A stretch of DNA of 64,000 bases, from the NCBI GenBank assembly GCA_963739235.1, contig CAVTZY010000024.1, forward strand, positions 62,001 to 126,000. Direction: 5' to 3'. The notes beneath the pieces were generated by a model that saw nothing but the letters and a program-made list of their open reading frames with translations, was not told the DNA's origin and ran no database searches. Source of the stretch: JAFNAG01 sp963739235 (GTDB taxonomy: Bacteria > Acidobacteriota > UBA6911). This document shows, piece by piece, positions 43,294-52,505 of the stretch (positions are counted from its first letter, which is position 1; each line of letters opens with the position of its first letter). A program made the position numbers and the translations under genes.

Positions 43294-45759
43294 ATGCAAA
43301 ACCTATTACAGGATTTGCGATTTGGCGCCCGGTTGCTTTTCAGAAACCCCTTGTTCACCGCAGTGGCCGTGTTTTCCCTCGCCCTGGGAATCAGCGCCAA
43401 CACGACGATCTTCTCCGTATTCAACGCCGTTTTTCTCTGCACGCTGCCGGTCCAGGACCCCGGACGATTGGTCTCGATGTTCACCACCGATGCCAAGAAC
43501 ACCGGGCAATTCCTGAATTATATGCAGCTTTCCTATCCGAATTTTGAGGACTATCGGGACCAGAACCAGGTTTTTTCGGGACTTGTCGCCCAGTTTATGA
43601 TGCCGATGAGCCTCAGCACGGTGGGAGAGCCGGAACGTGTCGCCGGGGAGGTGGTATCCGGGAATTACTTTGACGTTTTGGGCGTCAAGATGGCCGCCGG
43701 CCGGCCGTTCCTGGCGGAGGAGGATGCGGTCGAAGGGAAGTATCCGGTGGTGGTTTTGTCGTATCGGCTGTGGCAGCGCGCCTTCGGCGGAGATCGTAAC
43801 CTCGTCGGCACAAACATCGTCCTTAACCGAATCAATTTCACCGTAGTCGGCATAACGGCGGAACATTTTCAAGGGACCTTTGCAATCGGAGGCCCTGAAC
43901 TGTTTGTGCCAATGGCGATGCATGAACACATTCTGGCGGACTTCGCGCTCCAGAATTTTCACAAGCGGCGCGGTCTGCTTTTCAACGTGTTTGGACGGCT
44001 CAAGGATGGAATCCCATTGTCGCAGGCGCGCGCCGCCATGCAAACCATTGCCCGCAAACTCGAACAGGCCTATAAGGAAGACAATGAAGCGCGCAGTGTA
44101 GCCCTGGTGCCTCTGCTGAATAGCCTCATTGACCCGAATATCCGTGGGCAGGCCCTGCTTGCGGCCGGCATGATGTTGAGCGTTGTGGGCCTGGTGCTGC
44201 TGATTGCCTGCGCCAATGTGGCTAACCTGCTTCTGGCCAGGGCCAGTGTCCGCCAGCGAGAAATCGCCGTTCGCCTCTCCCTGGGGGCAGACAGGTTGCG
44301 CCTTGTGCGGCAGCTGCTCACCGAGAGCTTTCTCATGGCCGCTTTCGCCGGGCTGCTGGGCTTGCTGCTGGCGGTCTGGGGGCGGGACCTGCTTTGGCTG
44401 ATGCGGCCGCCGTTTGTTGACGCCAATTCCCTGCAGATCTCTCTCGACGGCCGTGTCCTGACCTTTACGGCCGCGGTTACGCTTTTGACCGGAGTCCTGT
44501 TCGGGCTGGTGCCCGCGCTGCGGGCAACGCGCATGGATTTGATCTGGGCCTTGAAAGATCGTGCCGGCCAGCCCACCCGGAGCGGGCGCTGGTTCAATCT
44601 GCGCAACATGCTCGTGGTCGTCCAGGTTGCACTGTCCCTGATCGCGCTTGTCGGCGCGGGCCTTTTCTTGCGCAGCCTGCAACACGCCCAGAAGATCAAT
44701 CCCGGCTTTGAAAAGAAAAATCTGCTGATGATCTCTTTTGATCTCGCCGGACAAAGATACGACGAGGCACGCGGTTTGGAATACTATCGCCAGATCGTCG
44801 AGCGCGTGGGCGCGTTGCCGCACGTGAAGTCCGCATCGATCGCCTCCGCGCCCCTTTTCGGCGGTGATGTCCTGCGGACAGTCTTTGCCGAAGGGCAGGA
44901 TCCAACCGACAGGAGGAATGGGCGTCTGACGCCGCTGCTGCGCGTCGGTCCGGGTTACTTCGATACGATCCACCTTCCGATCGTGCGCGGCCGCGCCCTT
45001 ACCGACCGGGACCGGGCGGAAGAGCCCATGGTGGCTGTCGTCAATGAAATCATGGCCAAACGGCTGTGGCCCGGGGAGGACGCCATTGGTAAGCGATTCC
45101 GCTGCTTCGGCGAGTCGTGGCTGATCGAAGTCGTCGGGATTGCGCGCGATGCCAAATACTTTACGCTCGGTGAAGAAGCGCAGTCATTCATGTATTTCTC
45201 TGTGCTCCAGCATTACGCTCCGGCGGCAACGCTCCATGTCCGGACGGAAGGCGATCCGGCCGCCGTAATCGGCGCAGCGCGAAGTCAAATGCAGGCATTG
45301 GACCGTTCCATGCCCCTGGTAAACGTAAGGACAATCAGCCAAGTCATGGAAGCCGTCCTATGGGCACCCCGCATGGGCGCGGCTCTTCTGGCTCTATTCG
45401 GCTTCCTTGCTCTCCTGCTAGCAGCCATTGGTATTCATGGGGTCATATCCTATTCCGTTGCACAGCGGACTCAGGAAATCGGCATCCGCATGGCGCTGGG
45501 AGCCCAATCGAAGGATGTTTTGAAACTGATCATGGGACAGACCGGTCTGATCCTCCTGGTTGGCGGAGCTTTGGGCCTGGCAGGAGCTCTGGCCATTTCC
45601 CGAGTCCTTTCGACTCTGCTCTATGATGTTGGCGGCGGGGACCTGTTGTCGTTTTCCGGCACGACCATGATCCTGATTACGATCGCCTTGCTGGCAAGCT
45701 ACCTTCCGGCTCGCCGCGCCACGCGTGTGGACCCCGTCGTGACTCTCAAATGCGAATGA
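43294..45759 (+). CDS. ADOP-family ABC permease (duplicated MacB/FtsX type)
   Basis: An 821-residue protein with the 'acidobacterial duplicated orphan permease' layout. N-terminal QDLRFGARLLFRNPLFTAVAVFSLALGISANTTIFS is followed by a MacB-like periplasmic core, an FtsX domain with three helices (LLIACANVANLLLARASVRQREIAVRLSLGADRLRL), then a second helix, core and FtsX domain (RTQEIGIRMALGAQSKDVLKLIM, RRATRVDPVVTLKCE). No ATPase gene is beside it, as is usual for this family. It probably takes part in export or efflux, but its partner is unknown. Its presence supports an Acidobacteriota origin. Confidence 0.92.
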   Translation: MQNLLQDLRFGARLLFRNPLFTAVAVFSLALGISANTTIFSVFNAVFLCTLPVQDPGRLVSMFTTDAKNTGQFLNYMQLSYPNFEDYRDQNQVFSGLVAQFMMPMSLSTVGEPERVAGEVVSGNYFDVLGVKMAAGRPFLAEEDAVEGKYPVVVLSYRLWQRAFGGDRNLVGTNIVLNRINFTVVGITAEHFQGTFAIGGPELFVPMAMHEHILADFALQNFHKRRGLLFNVFGRLKDGIPLSQARAAMQTIARKLEQAYKEDNEARSVALVPLLNSLIDPNIRGQALLAAGMMLSVVGLVLLIACANVANLLLARASVRQREIAVRLSLGADRLRLVRQLLTESFLMAAFAGLLGLLLAVWGRDLLWLMRPPFVDANSLQISLDGRVLTFTAAVTLLTGVLFGLVPALRATRMDLIWALKDRAGQPTRSGRWFNLRNMLVVVQVALSLIALVGAGLFLRSLQHAQKINPGFEKKNLLMISFDLAGQRYDEARGLEYYRQIVERVGALPHVKSASIASAPLFGGDVLRTVFAEGQDPTDRRNGRLTPLLRVGPGYFDTIHLPIVRGRALTDRDRAEEPMVAVVNEIMAKRLWPGEDAIGKRFRCFGESWLIEVVGIARDAKYFTLGEEAQSFMYFSVLQHYAPAATLHVRTEGDPAAVIGAARSQMQALDRSMPLVNVRTISQVMEAVLWAPRMGAALLALFGFLALLLAAIGIHGVISYSVAQRTQEIGIRMALGAQSKDVLKLIMGQTGLILLVGGALGLAGALAISRVLSTLLYDVGGGDLLSFSGTTMILITIALLASYLPARRATRVDPVVTLKCE

Positions 45760-45867
45760 GATCTGTCCCCGTTTTTTGTGTACAATGCGCAGGTGGGTCT
45801 GGTTCCGTGTTTTTGCGATTGTGCGGATTCGGACTGTCGTTCCGGTGTGTGGCTGCATGATTGAATT

Positions 45868-46680
45868 ATGAGTCCGCAGATTTCGGTTATCATTCCTGTC
45901 TACAATGCCTTGCGCGCGCTGGAACTGGTTCTGACCGGATACTCCCGGCAATCCTTTCGCGACTTCGAAGTATTTATCGGTGATGATGGCTCAGGACCCG
46001 AGGTGCGAGCTTTCGTCGAAGCCTCATCGCGACAGGCATCCTTTCCCATCCGGTATGTATTTCAGCCGGACGAGGGATACCGCAAATGCAGCATTCTCAA
46101 TCGGGCAGTGCAGGCATGCTCGACGCGTTACCTCATTTTTGCGGACGCCGACTGTATTCCCCACACAAACTATGTTCAAGCGCACTGGGAGCACAGAGGA
46201 TCCTGCGCTGTTCTCTGCGGCCGGCGCGTAAATCTGACCCGGAAGATCTCAGAAAGCCTGACGCCGCGGGATATTCTTTGTGGCAAACTGGAACACTTCA
46301 CTCCGGGCAGGCTCATGGATGCTCTGGTCGGCCGTGGCGATCACTGGGACGAGGGGATTCTGATCCGGAATCCAACTTTGCATGGCTGGATCAACTACAA
46401 GGAACCGGCCCTTCTGGGCAGCAATTTCTCTCTCGAAAAATCACTGCTCGAGGAGATCAATGGCTTCAACGAGGACTTCGTCGGTTACGGCGGGGAAGAC
46501 ACGGAACTCGAATACCGGCTTCGACTGGCCGGAGCCCGTTTCTTCTGGGTCAGACACCTGGCCATCCAATACCACCTGTACCACCCTGCAAGCGCGGGCA
46601 GCGCTGCCAACCTCAGCGTTTTGGCACGCACCCGGGCCCGCGGTAAGGCCGCGTGTGCCAACGGACTCAGGAAGGAATAG
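45868..46680 (+). CDS. Family 2 glycosyltransferase
   Basis: A 270-residue GT-A enzyme: ISVIIPVYNALRALELVL, FIGDDGSGPEVRAF (nucleotide site), YLIFADADCIPH (metal-binding DxD), then ALLGSNFSLEKSLLEEINGFNEDFVGYGGEDTELEYRLRLAG, the acceptor-side block of the glyco_transf_7C type. It adds a sugar to a glycan or lipid acceptor on the cytoplasmic side. Followed by a palindrome and the alanine racemase gene. Confidence 0.9.
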   Translation: MSPQISVIIPVYNALRALELVLTGYSRQSFRDFEVFIGDDGSGPEVRAFVEASSRQASFPIRYVFQPDEGYRKCSILNRAVQACSTRYLIFADADCIPHTNYVQAHWEHRGSCAVLCGRRVNLTRKISESLTPRDILCGKLEHFTPGRLMDALVGRGDHWDEGILIRNPTLHGWINYKEPALLGSNFSLEKSLLEEINGFNEDFVGYGGEDTELEYRLRLAGARFFWVRHLAIQYHLYHPASAGSAANLSVLARTRARGKAACANGLRKE

Positions 46681-46690
46681 ATTTTGGAAT

Positions 46691-46742
46691 TTGGATTTTG
46701 GATCGCGGATCTTGGATCGCCCACCAATAATCCAAAATCCAA
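46691..46742. repeat. 13-bp perfect inverted repeat
   Basis: TTGGATTTTGGAT (46691-46703) and ATCCAAAATCCAA (46730-46742), with GGATCTTGGATCG variants between. Lies between the glycosyltransferase and alanine racemase genes and may terminate the former. Confidence 0.55.
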
Positions 46743-46793
46743 TACTTCCTTACTTGGCCGGCATAGATATGCGGTTCTTGATGCTTTATATTT

Positions 46794-47948
46794 ATGCGCA
46801 TGAATTGTGAGGGTTATCTGAGTTGGGTCGAGATCAGCAGGCGGGCGCTGACCAATAACGTCAGGCGCTTCAAAGGGCACATCGGGCATGAAGTCAAACT
46901 GGCTGCGGTTCTCAAAGCCAATGCCTATGGTCACGGGATGATCGAAGCGTCCCTGGTCGCATGGGAGGCAGGCGCCGACTGGATCGCCGTCAATTCAGTG
47001 GACGAGGCGGCGCTTTTGAGGGAAGCCGGTCTTCAGGCTCCAATCCTGTGTCTGGCCTATGTTCCCCTATCTTCGCTGGAGGAGGCGGTCGCGCTGGATG
47101 CCCGGTTGACGGTATTCAATCTGGAAACTGTGGACCGGCTGGGGGCCATCACCGGCCGCCTGAAACGAACCGCCAGGCTGCACATCAAAGTCGAGACCGG
47201 AACGAACCGGCAGGGCGTAAGCGGCGAAGATCTCCTGCGACTGGCGCAGGCCGTCGGCAGGTACCCATATCTTGTTCTGGAGGGGCTGTCGACCCATTAT
47301 GCCAACATTGAAGATGTGACCGAGCATGGTTTTGCCGAATTTCAGTTGAGCAATTTCCGTGAATCCTGCAGCCTGCTCGAGCAAAACGGCATATCTGTTC
47401 CCATCAAGCACACGGCCTGTACGGCGGCGGCCATCCTGTTTCCCAACACCCTTTTCAACCTGGCCCGCGTCGGCATTGGCCTTTATGGGCTGTGGCCGTC
47501 GAAGGAAACCAGGATCAGTGCTTTGCAGGCCGGCATCGCCCTGAATCAACTGGAGCCGGTCATGACCTGGAAAACGCGCATCTCGCAGATCAAGACGGTG
47601 CCGCCAGGAGCAACTATCGGATACGGCTGCACCGACCTGGCTACCCAGGTCACTCGGATCGCCGTGCTCCCCGTCGGATACTATGAAGGATACGACCGCC
47701 GCCTTTCCAGCATCGGCTATGTGCTCATCCGCGGCCGGCGCGCGCCCGTGCGCGGCCGCGTGTGCATGAACATGATCATGGTGGATGTGACGAACATTCC
47801 GGAAGCCACGCTCGAGGACGAGGCTGTGCTTCTCGGCAGGCAGCATGGGGATGCAATCTCGGCCGAAACCCTTGCCGGCAAGATCGGCACCATCAACTAC
47901 GAAATAGTGTCCCGCATTAATCCGCAGCTTCCCCGCGTTGTGGTGTGA
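46794..47948 (+). CDS. alr: Alanine racemase
   Basis: A 384-residue fold-type III PLP enzyme: VLKANAYGHG with cofactor Lys41, ETGTNRQGV, HTACTAAAI, RVGIGLYGLWPS, the second catalytic Tyr in ATIGYGCTD, and GRVCMNMIMVDVT. It makes D-alanine for peptidoglycan. It converges, 3 bases apart, with the last gene of the pgs-like run, so any link to that locus is by position only; members of this family can also have other substrates. Confidence 0.93.
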   Translation: MRMNCEGYLSWVEISRRALTNNVRRFKGHIGHEVKLAAVLKANAYGHGMIEASLVAWEAGADWIAVNSVDEAALLREAGLQAPILCLAYVPLSSLEEAVALDARLTVFNLETVDRLGAITGRLKRTARLHIKVETGTNRQGVSGEDLLRLAQAVGRYPYLVLEGLSTHYANIEDVTEHGFAEFQLSNFRESCSLLEQNGISVPIKHTACTAAAILFPNTLFNLARVGIGLYGLWPSKETRISALQAGIALNQLEPVMTWKTRISQIKTVPPGATIGYGCTDLATQVTRIAVLPVGYYEGYDRRLSSIGYVLIRGRRAPVRGRVCMNMIMVDVTNIPEATLEDEAVLLGRQHGDAISAETLAGKIGTINYEIVSRINPQLPRVVV

Positions 47949-47951
47949 AAT

Positions 47952-49121
47952 CTATTCAAAAGCCAGGCGCTTGGGATCCGCTTTGGAGGGATCGTGCAGA
48001 TAGAAGCCGATTCCCCTGGCAATGACCTCTTTGTATTTGGGCAGGCTCAGGCACACGATCGGCCTGTCTGAGTGGGCGTTGGACCAAGCCTCCATGACGC
48101 CCAGCAAGGTCGAGGTATGCCTGCCGACGCGGATGTCGATGGGCCAGCCCTTGGCATCGATCTTCTCGAAAAGCAATCCGTGCTTCCCGGCCTTGACGAT
48201 AAACTCGTCCTGTCCGGTCAACAGCAACTCGCGCGTCGTTTTCCCGCGGGTCGCATCCAGAAATGGTTCCGGCGCCTCAAAGAGCAGCGAAGCCGCCTGC
48301 GAGAAGTCGCCGATTTCACGGTGGGATAGTCCATGAAGCTGCTTGGGCGAAAATTCCGTGCCGATTTTGAAATCCCCTTCATCGCTGAGCACCATGGAGG
48401 TCATGGTGGCCAACTCCAGTCCTTTTTCGTGCGCCACGATGGTGCTGATCACCGGGTACTGCAGTTCCGCCTCATGCAGATCGATTACGACATCAACCTT
48501 TTCATTTCTGATCAATTCCATCAGGGCGAAGCAGGTTTTCTCCGTGAGAGACCCGTCAGGCCGGCCGGGCCAGGCCCGGTTGAGGTTGCGGATATCCATG
48601 TAGGCAAGATTCTGCCGGCTTGGATAATGGATGAAAACCTCCGGATCCGGCCATTGATCCAGGGGATTGGACCAGCGATCGCCCATTCTGAATTTCTGCT
48701 CTCCCCAGGGCGCTGCAATCGAAAAATCGGGTGGATAGGCGCCGCTGACGCGCGTAACGGTCGTGGCACTGCGGTTGGCGCTGAGCACAACAATCAGGCG
48801 GCCTTTCTCCATGACCGCATTTTCGGCGATGATCCAGGCTGCCAATCTCCCTGCAGGCTCTTCCGGGTGCGTCCCGCCCAGCACCATAAAGGTGGCTCCG
48901 GGTCCTTTGCCTTCAAGGAAGTAGACATTACAGTCGTTCACCGTGCCGCGCACCCCCGCGAAATACCGGCTCAGTGGCTCGATCCTGGTCACACCGAGCC
49001 CGAGCACGACCGGTTCCTTCAAATGACGGCTCCGGTAAAAATCGATTCCCGACATAACCAACACAAAAAGCCCGAGGATGATGAAAACGGTCTTGCGGAG
49101 GTAAAGCTTCCAGGCGCTCAT
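47952..49121 (-). CDS. AstE/AspA-like zinc deacylase (M14 family), membrane-anchored
   Basis: A 389-residue protein with one N-terminal membrane helix (FIILGLFVLVMSGIDF) and a succinylglutamate desuccinylase/aspartoacylase-type catalytic domain outside the cytoplasm. Zinc ligands are His85 and Glu88 in LGGTHPEEPAGR and His216 in VVIDLHEAEL; NLNRAWPG holds the substrate-binding Arg. The family removes acyl groups from amino acids or cleaves C-terminal amino acids from peptides. It is the last gene of the pgs-like run, 7 bases after the 55-residue membrane protein. The natural guess is hydrolysis of a glutamyl or N-acyl product of that locus. Confidence 0.8.
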   Translation of the reverse strand: MSAWKLYLRKTVFIILGLFVLVMSGIDFYRSRHLKEPVVLGLGVTRIEPLSRYFAGVRGTVNDCNVYFLEGKGPGATFMVLGGTHPEEPAGRLAAWIIAENAVMEKGRLIVVLSANRSATTVTRVSGAYPPDFSIAAPWGEQKFRMGDRWSNPLDQWPDPEVFIHYPSRQNLAYMDIRNLNRAWPGRPDGSLTEKTCFALMELIRNEKVDVVIDLHEAELQYPVISTIVAHEKGLELATMTSMVLSDEGDFKIGTEFSPKQLHGLSHREIGDFSQAASLLFEAPEPFLDATRGKTTRELLLTGQDEFIVKAGKHGLLFEKIDAKGWPIDIRVGRHTSTLLGVMEAWSNAHSDRPIVCLSLPKYKEVIARGIGFYLHDPSKADPKRLAFE

Positions 49122-49128
49122 AGAATTC

Positions 49129-49296
49129 TCACTTCAGCATGAAAAGTCGCAGCAAAAACGGGATCAGGACCACGATGTATAGAACTTCCTTGTCCCAGCT
49201 CTTCGACTTCATCAGGCAATACAAAAGTACGATGGAAACATACGCCACGAGCGCGTAATACACGATCGTGATCAGATTCGTCAGCAGTCCCAACAT
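49129..49296 (-). CDS. Small membrane protein of 55 residues
   Basis: A short frame that begins with ATG at 49296, eight bases after GGAG, and encodes MLGLLTNLITIVYYALVAY then IVLLYCLMKSKSW, and VLYIVVLIPFLLRLFMLK at its end: two membrane helices with a short charged loop. It fits exactly between the transporter stop (31 bases) and the AstE-like start (8 bases) in the same direction. No family recognised. By position it could be a small subunit of the 12-helix transporter, like the small subunits of TRAP systems. Confidence 0.65.
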   Translation of the reverse strand: MLGLLTNLITIVYYALVAYVSIVLLYCLMKSKSWDKEVLYIVVLIPFLLRLFMLK

Positions 49297-49326
49297 CGCT
49301 CTTTCTCCAAAAAATGCCCCGGATCC

Positions 49327-50619
49327 TCACAAGCCGGTCATGAAGGCCAGCTTGCTGCTATACACCACCATCAGGGTGCCCATAATCATGATGATGAGCG
49401 CGGGAACCACGCAGTACCTGAGAAACTGCGCATACGAATCCCGGCAGCCTACCACCTCCACGGTCAATCTGCCGATGATCGCCGTCGGCGGCAGCGCATC
49501 GCCCAAGGGCCAGATGATGCTCATGCCGGCAAGAGCGACGATCGGGTTCAATCCCGTGGTGTTGAAGAGCAGCACCAGCGGCACGCCGAGCACGGGAGCC
49601 GCCGCGTACATCAGGACGGATTCCGAGATCGGCAGCACGATGAACAGAGTGGCAAACACGACCACCAACGGCAACGTCACCGCCGTCACCGCCAAAAGTC
49701 CGCGCACGCCCGTCAAGGTCATGATCTGGACCAGGATTCCCGCACAGGTCAGCGTGGCAATCAGCGGGAGCAGCTGATCGATCGTCTGCCGCGAGATCTT
49801 GAGCGGATCCAACTTGATGGGCGAAAGCGTATAGGATGCAGCGGCCGCCAGCAGGAACATCAGCGGAAGACCGACGACCGGCGATGAGAAGGGCAGGCCG
49901 CGATACAGGAAAATCAGCCCGAGGAAAATCGCGAACGGCAACAGCACCCGGATCCAGCCCATCTTCGGAGGCGGCTCAGGCAATTCCTCGAGTGCCTTGG
50001 AGATATCCATCTGCGCGCCTTTCCAGCCAAGGATGAAAATGGTCAAAACTGCACAGATCACGCAGGGGACCAGCAGCGGCCAGAAGAAACCGACGTAGGG
50101 CATGTTGACGCCCGCCGCAGCCAGCATGGCCCATAAGCTCACTGGAGGCGCTGCCGCACTCAGTCCTGCGATCACGAAGATAATAGCGGAGACTTTGAGC
50201 TTCGGGATCCCCATGTAATGCAGCACTGTCGCGACCATGCCTCCTACGATCAGGACCGTCACGCTGCCTGCTCCGGTCAGCGCTCCAGGGACGAGCAGAA
50301 TTATGGAGAGGAGAATGAGCAGCAGCGGCCGGTTGTTGTGAAACCGTCGCAGGATGGCGCGCACCACGAAGGCCACGCCCCCGGAATCCTTGAGGATGTT
50401 CATGAACAGCGTGGCTGTGATGAAGATCAGGTTGATATCGATATAGGTGATCGCCCCCTCGGCGAAATGCCGCACAGGCAATCCGAAACCTCCGGCCAGC
50501 GCTCCCGCAATTGCCGCCGCAAGCATCGACAACTCGGTCGAGGGGGTGAAGAGCCTGGCCAGAATGTACACCACCACCATCACGCCGAGGATCAGCTCGG
50601 CATATGTGAACATGCTCAT
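49327..50619 (-). CDS. 12-helix carboxylate/ion transporter (DctM/ArsB-NhaD superfamily-like)
   Basis: A 430-residue protein with about 11-12 membrane helices in two halves, each ending in a re-entrant-type segment (LTGAGSVTVLIVGG; LPISESVLMYAAAPVLGVPLVLLFNTTGLNPIVALAGM). This pattern is that of TRAP large subunits and related ion-coupled carboxylate transporters. No DctP binding protein is present, but the exported DUF6305 protein is encoded 9 bases upstream. It probably moves an organic acid or amino acid derivative linked to the neighbouring ligase and deacylase. Confidence 0.75.
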   Translation of the reverse strand: MSMFTYAELILGVMVVVYILARLFTPSTELSMLAAAIAGALAGGFGLPVRHFAEGAITYIDINLIFITATLFMNILKDSGGVAFVVRAILRRFHNNRPLLLILLSIILLVPGALTGAGSVTVLIVGGMVATVLHYMGIPKLKVSAIIFVIAGLSAAAPPVSLWAMLAAAGVNMPYVGFFWPLLVPCVICAVLTIFILGWKGAQMDISKALEELPEPPPKMGWIRVLLPFAIFLGLIFLYRGLPFSSPVVGLPLMFLLAAAASYTLSPIKLDPLKISRQTIDQLLPLIATLTCAGILVQIMTLTGVRGLLAVTAVTLPLVVVFATLFIVLPISESVLMYAAAPVLGVPLVLLFNTTGLNPIVALAGMSIIWPLGDALPPTAIIGRLTVEVVGCRDSYAQFLRYCVVPALIIMIMGTLMVVYSSKLAFMTGL

Positions 50620-50628
50620 CGCGTCAGC

Positions 50629-51252
50629 CTATTTGCCAAATAGATCTTTGAGGACGTTCTGCAGATCCATGTTCTTCTCGTAGGAGATCATGGGAATGTT
50701 CTTGCCCTTCGAGATCGTCGTGAACCGGCCATCCTCATCCCCTTCTTTCTTGACAATCAGGAGCGAGGAAAACGGGCATACGGCATCAATGGTAAGTTCG
50801 TCGCTGTTGTCGCCCGGTGAGGCCCCCTGGGCGCGCCGCTTCATGCCTTCAATGTGAGCGCCGATAATCTTAATGTTCTGTTTTTTGGCCGCGGCGATCA
50901 ATGTTTTGATCCTGGCGAGCTCGTCTTCAATGGATACGCCCGCCGCCCCCATGCCTTTCAAGCTCGCGCCCGTCACGATAATGACCGACTTGAAGGGAGC
51001 TTTGGCGAGATCGGCCGCCGTGGCGTCCAGCTTGTAGACGTAATCGAGCTTCAGGGTCTTGAGAAAAATTTCAAAGGTGGTCGGGCCTGGACTCTGGCCG
51101 CAAGACGTCAACAGAACAGGGAGGCCTGCCTTGGGTCCGGATGCGGCCGGTGCTGCTGGTTTCTGCTGCGCAATCCCGGAGGATAATGACACCAGGAGGA
51201 GAAGCAGTGCAAAAGCAATGGCGGTGATAATAAGCCTGGAATGCGTTTTCAT
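50629..51252 (-). CDS. Exported DUF6305-like protein
   Basis: A 207-residue protein with a signal peptide (LIITAIAFALLLLLVSLSSGIAQQ), a Pro/Ala linker, then one globular domain: LPVLLTSCGQSPGPTTFEIFLKTL, APFKSVIIVTGASLKGMGAAG, and IGAHIEGMKRRAQGASPGDNSDELTIDAVCPFSSLLIV. The resemblance to DUF6305 is from memory of its 'PVLLTS-GQSP' opening. Function unknown; a periplasmic binding or accessory role for the transporter encoded next is plausible. The ATG at 51252 is chosen for the signal peptide; the frame runs on to 51396. Confidence 0.7.
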   Translation of the reverse strand: MKTHSRLIITAIAFALLLLLVSLSSGIAQQKPAAPAASGPKAGLPVLLTSCGQSPGPTTFEIFLKTLKLDYVYKLDATAADLAKAPFKSVIIVTGASLKGMGAAGVSIEDELARIKTLIAAAKKQNIKIIGAHIEGMKRRAQGASPGDNSDELTIDAVCPFSSLLIVKKEGDEDGRFTTISKGKNIPMISYEKNMDLQNVLKDLFGK

Positions 51253-51405
51253 GGATATACTCCGTGCCATGAAACCGCAGTTGGATGACGGCGAGGGCAG
51301 ATGTGAATCTCTGGCCATCGGCACCCAGCTGCGATTTGAAAAATTCATAATCTCTGCCTGATATGGGCTCAACAGTAATGATCTGCGGCGCATCAATCAA
51401 GTGTT

Positions 51406-52452
51406 TTATCTGCGATAGATTGCCAGCAGTAACAGCAAGGTGAAATAGCCGGCGGATATCAGCCAGAAGCTGCCCGCACGCGCGGCTCCGAGGGGGCGGA
51501 TCACCTCAGGTTTTGGCAAGGGGATCGGATCCCACGGGAGACTGGCCTGCATGACCAGCCCCTTGACGAACAGCAGGTGAATGACCGGCACCTTGCGTGC
51601 CGCCATGTCAAAAAGCACGCCCCTCTGGGGAACCGGCGGCAGAGGCTGGTTCAGGTGCAGCCCCGGTTTCACGTCCAGCACTCGCAGGCTCGTTCCGAGG
51701 TTGGCGATGCCGCCGCCGCTGTTGACGAAGGCTGCAATGCCATCGTGCGCGGCGTCCTGGTAGATGCGCATGCGTGCCGATGCGTTCTTCTCCAGATCAG
51801 GCTCATTGAGGAAGGGAATCCGGGAAGCTTCGATCCGCTTCCTAAGTCGCGTCTTGAGTTCGCTGTTGTAATCCGTACCGACATCCCGGTCGCCTCCGAG
51901 GGATACTGCGGCGGGCGGCGTGCTGCAGATGCCTTCGTGCTGCAGCAATTCGTAAAGGTCAAGAAGGGTGAAATCCGGATCGGTGGCGCCGTACGAAGAG
52001 GCTCCCAGCGACAGAATGGTGATGGGATGCACATCCATGGCTTTGGCAGCGGCGAGCGACGCAACCAGCAGAGCCGGGAAGGAGCCGGAACTGCCGATCG
52101 CAATGTGGTCGCCGGGTTTGACTCCTGCCCCGTCGAGCAGGTAGACCATGTACCCTGCCATGTTGGGATTGGTGGTGCTTCTCTTGGCTGCCAGTTCCCC
52201 GAGTGTGGTCATTAGAGGCGATTCCTCGGGACCGATCAACCCCGTTCTGTTCGGGTCGACTTTTTGATCAAAGCCGATGCCGGCATGTTCCCGTGCACTC
52301 CGGATAGCCAGGATCGCCTGTTCCATGATTTGTCCTGCCCGGACCATGAGGTCGGCATTGCGTGGAACGGCGCTCGAAGGCAGGACCTGGACTGACCAGA
52401 ATGCTGCCAGGCTGATGACCCCTGCCATGATCATGCGCGTCTTGCGATGCAT
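51406..52452 (-). CDS. Poly-gamma-glutamate system protein (PgsW-like)
   Basis: A 348-residue protein with helices at both ends (N-terminal VISLAAFWSVQVLP; C-terminal GSFWLISAGYFTLLLLLAIYRR) and an outer domain: GPEESPLMTTLGELAAKRSTTNPNMAGYMVYLL, GDHIAIGSSGSFPALLVASLAAAKAMDV, SLGASSYGATDPDFTLLDLYELL, and FVNSGGGIANLG. These match the family named 'poly-gamma-glutamate system protein' (TIGR04332), which accompanies pgsB and pgsC. Its biochemical role is not established. It lies 53 bases downstream of pgsC. Confidence 0.82.
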   Translation of the reverse strand: MHRKTRMIMAGVISLAAFWSVQVLPSSAVPRNADLMVRAGQIMEQAILAIRSAREHAGIGFDQKVDPNRTGLIGPEESPLMTTLGELAAKRSTTNPNMAGYMVYLLDGAGVKPGDHIAIGSSGSFPALLVASLAAAKAMDVHPITILSLGASSYGATDPDFTLLDLYELLQHEGICSTPPAAVSLGGDRDVGTDYNSELKTRLRKRIEASRIPFLNEPDLEKNASARMRIYQDAAHDGIAAFVNSGGGIANLGTSLRVLDVKPGLHLNQPLPPVPQRGVLFDMAARKVPVIHLLFVKGLVMQASLPWDPIPLPKPEVIRPLGAARAGSFWLISAGYFTLLLLLAIYRR

Positions 52453-52505
52453 GCTTTTCAGTATCTCACTTCATCCAGGGCCCACCTAGTTTCATGCCGT
52501 CCGTT

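Noticed and set aside
43306..44973. 555-residue open frame on the minus strand opposite the ADOP permease
   Set aside because: Shadow of the permease gene; the translated protein is rich in Gln, His and Arg without any domain.
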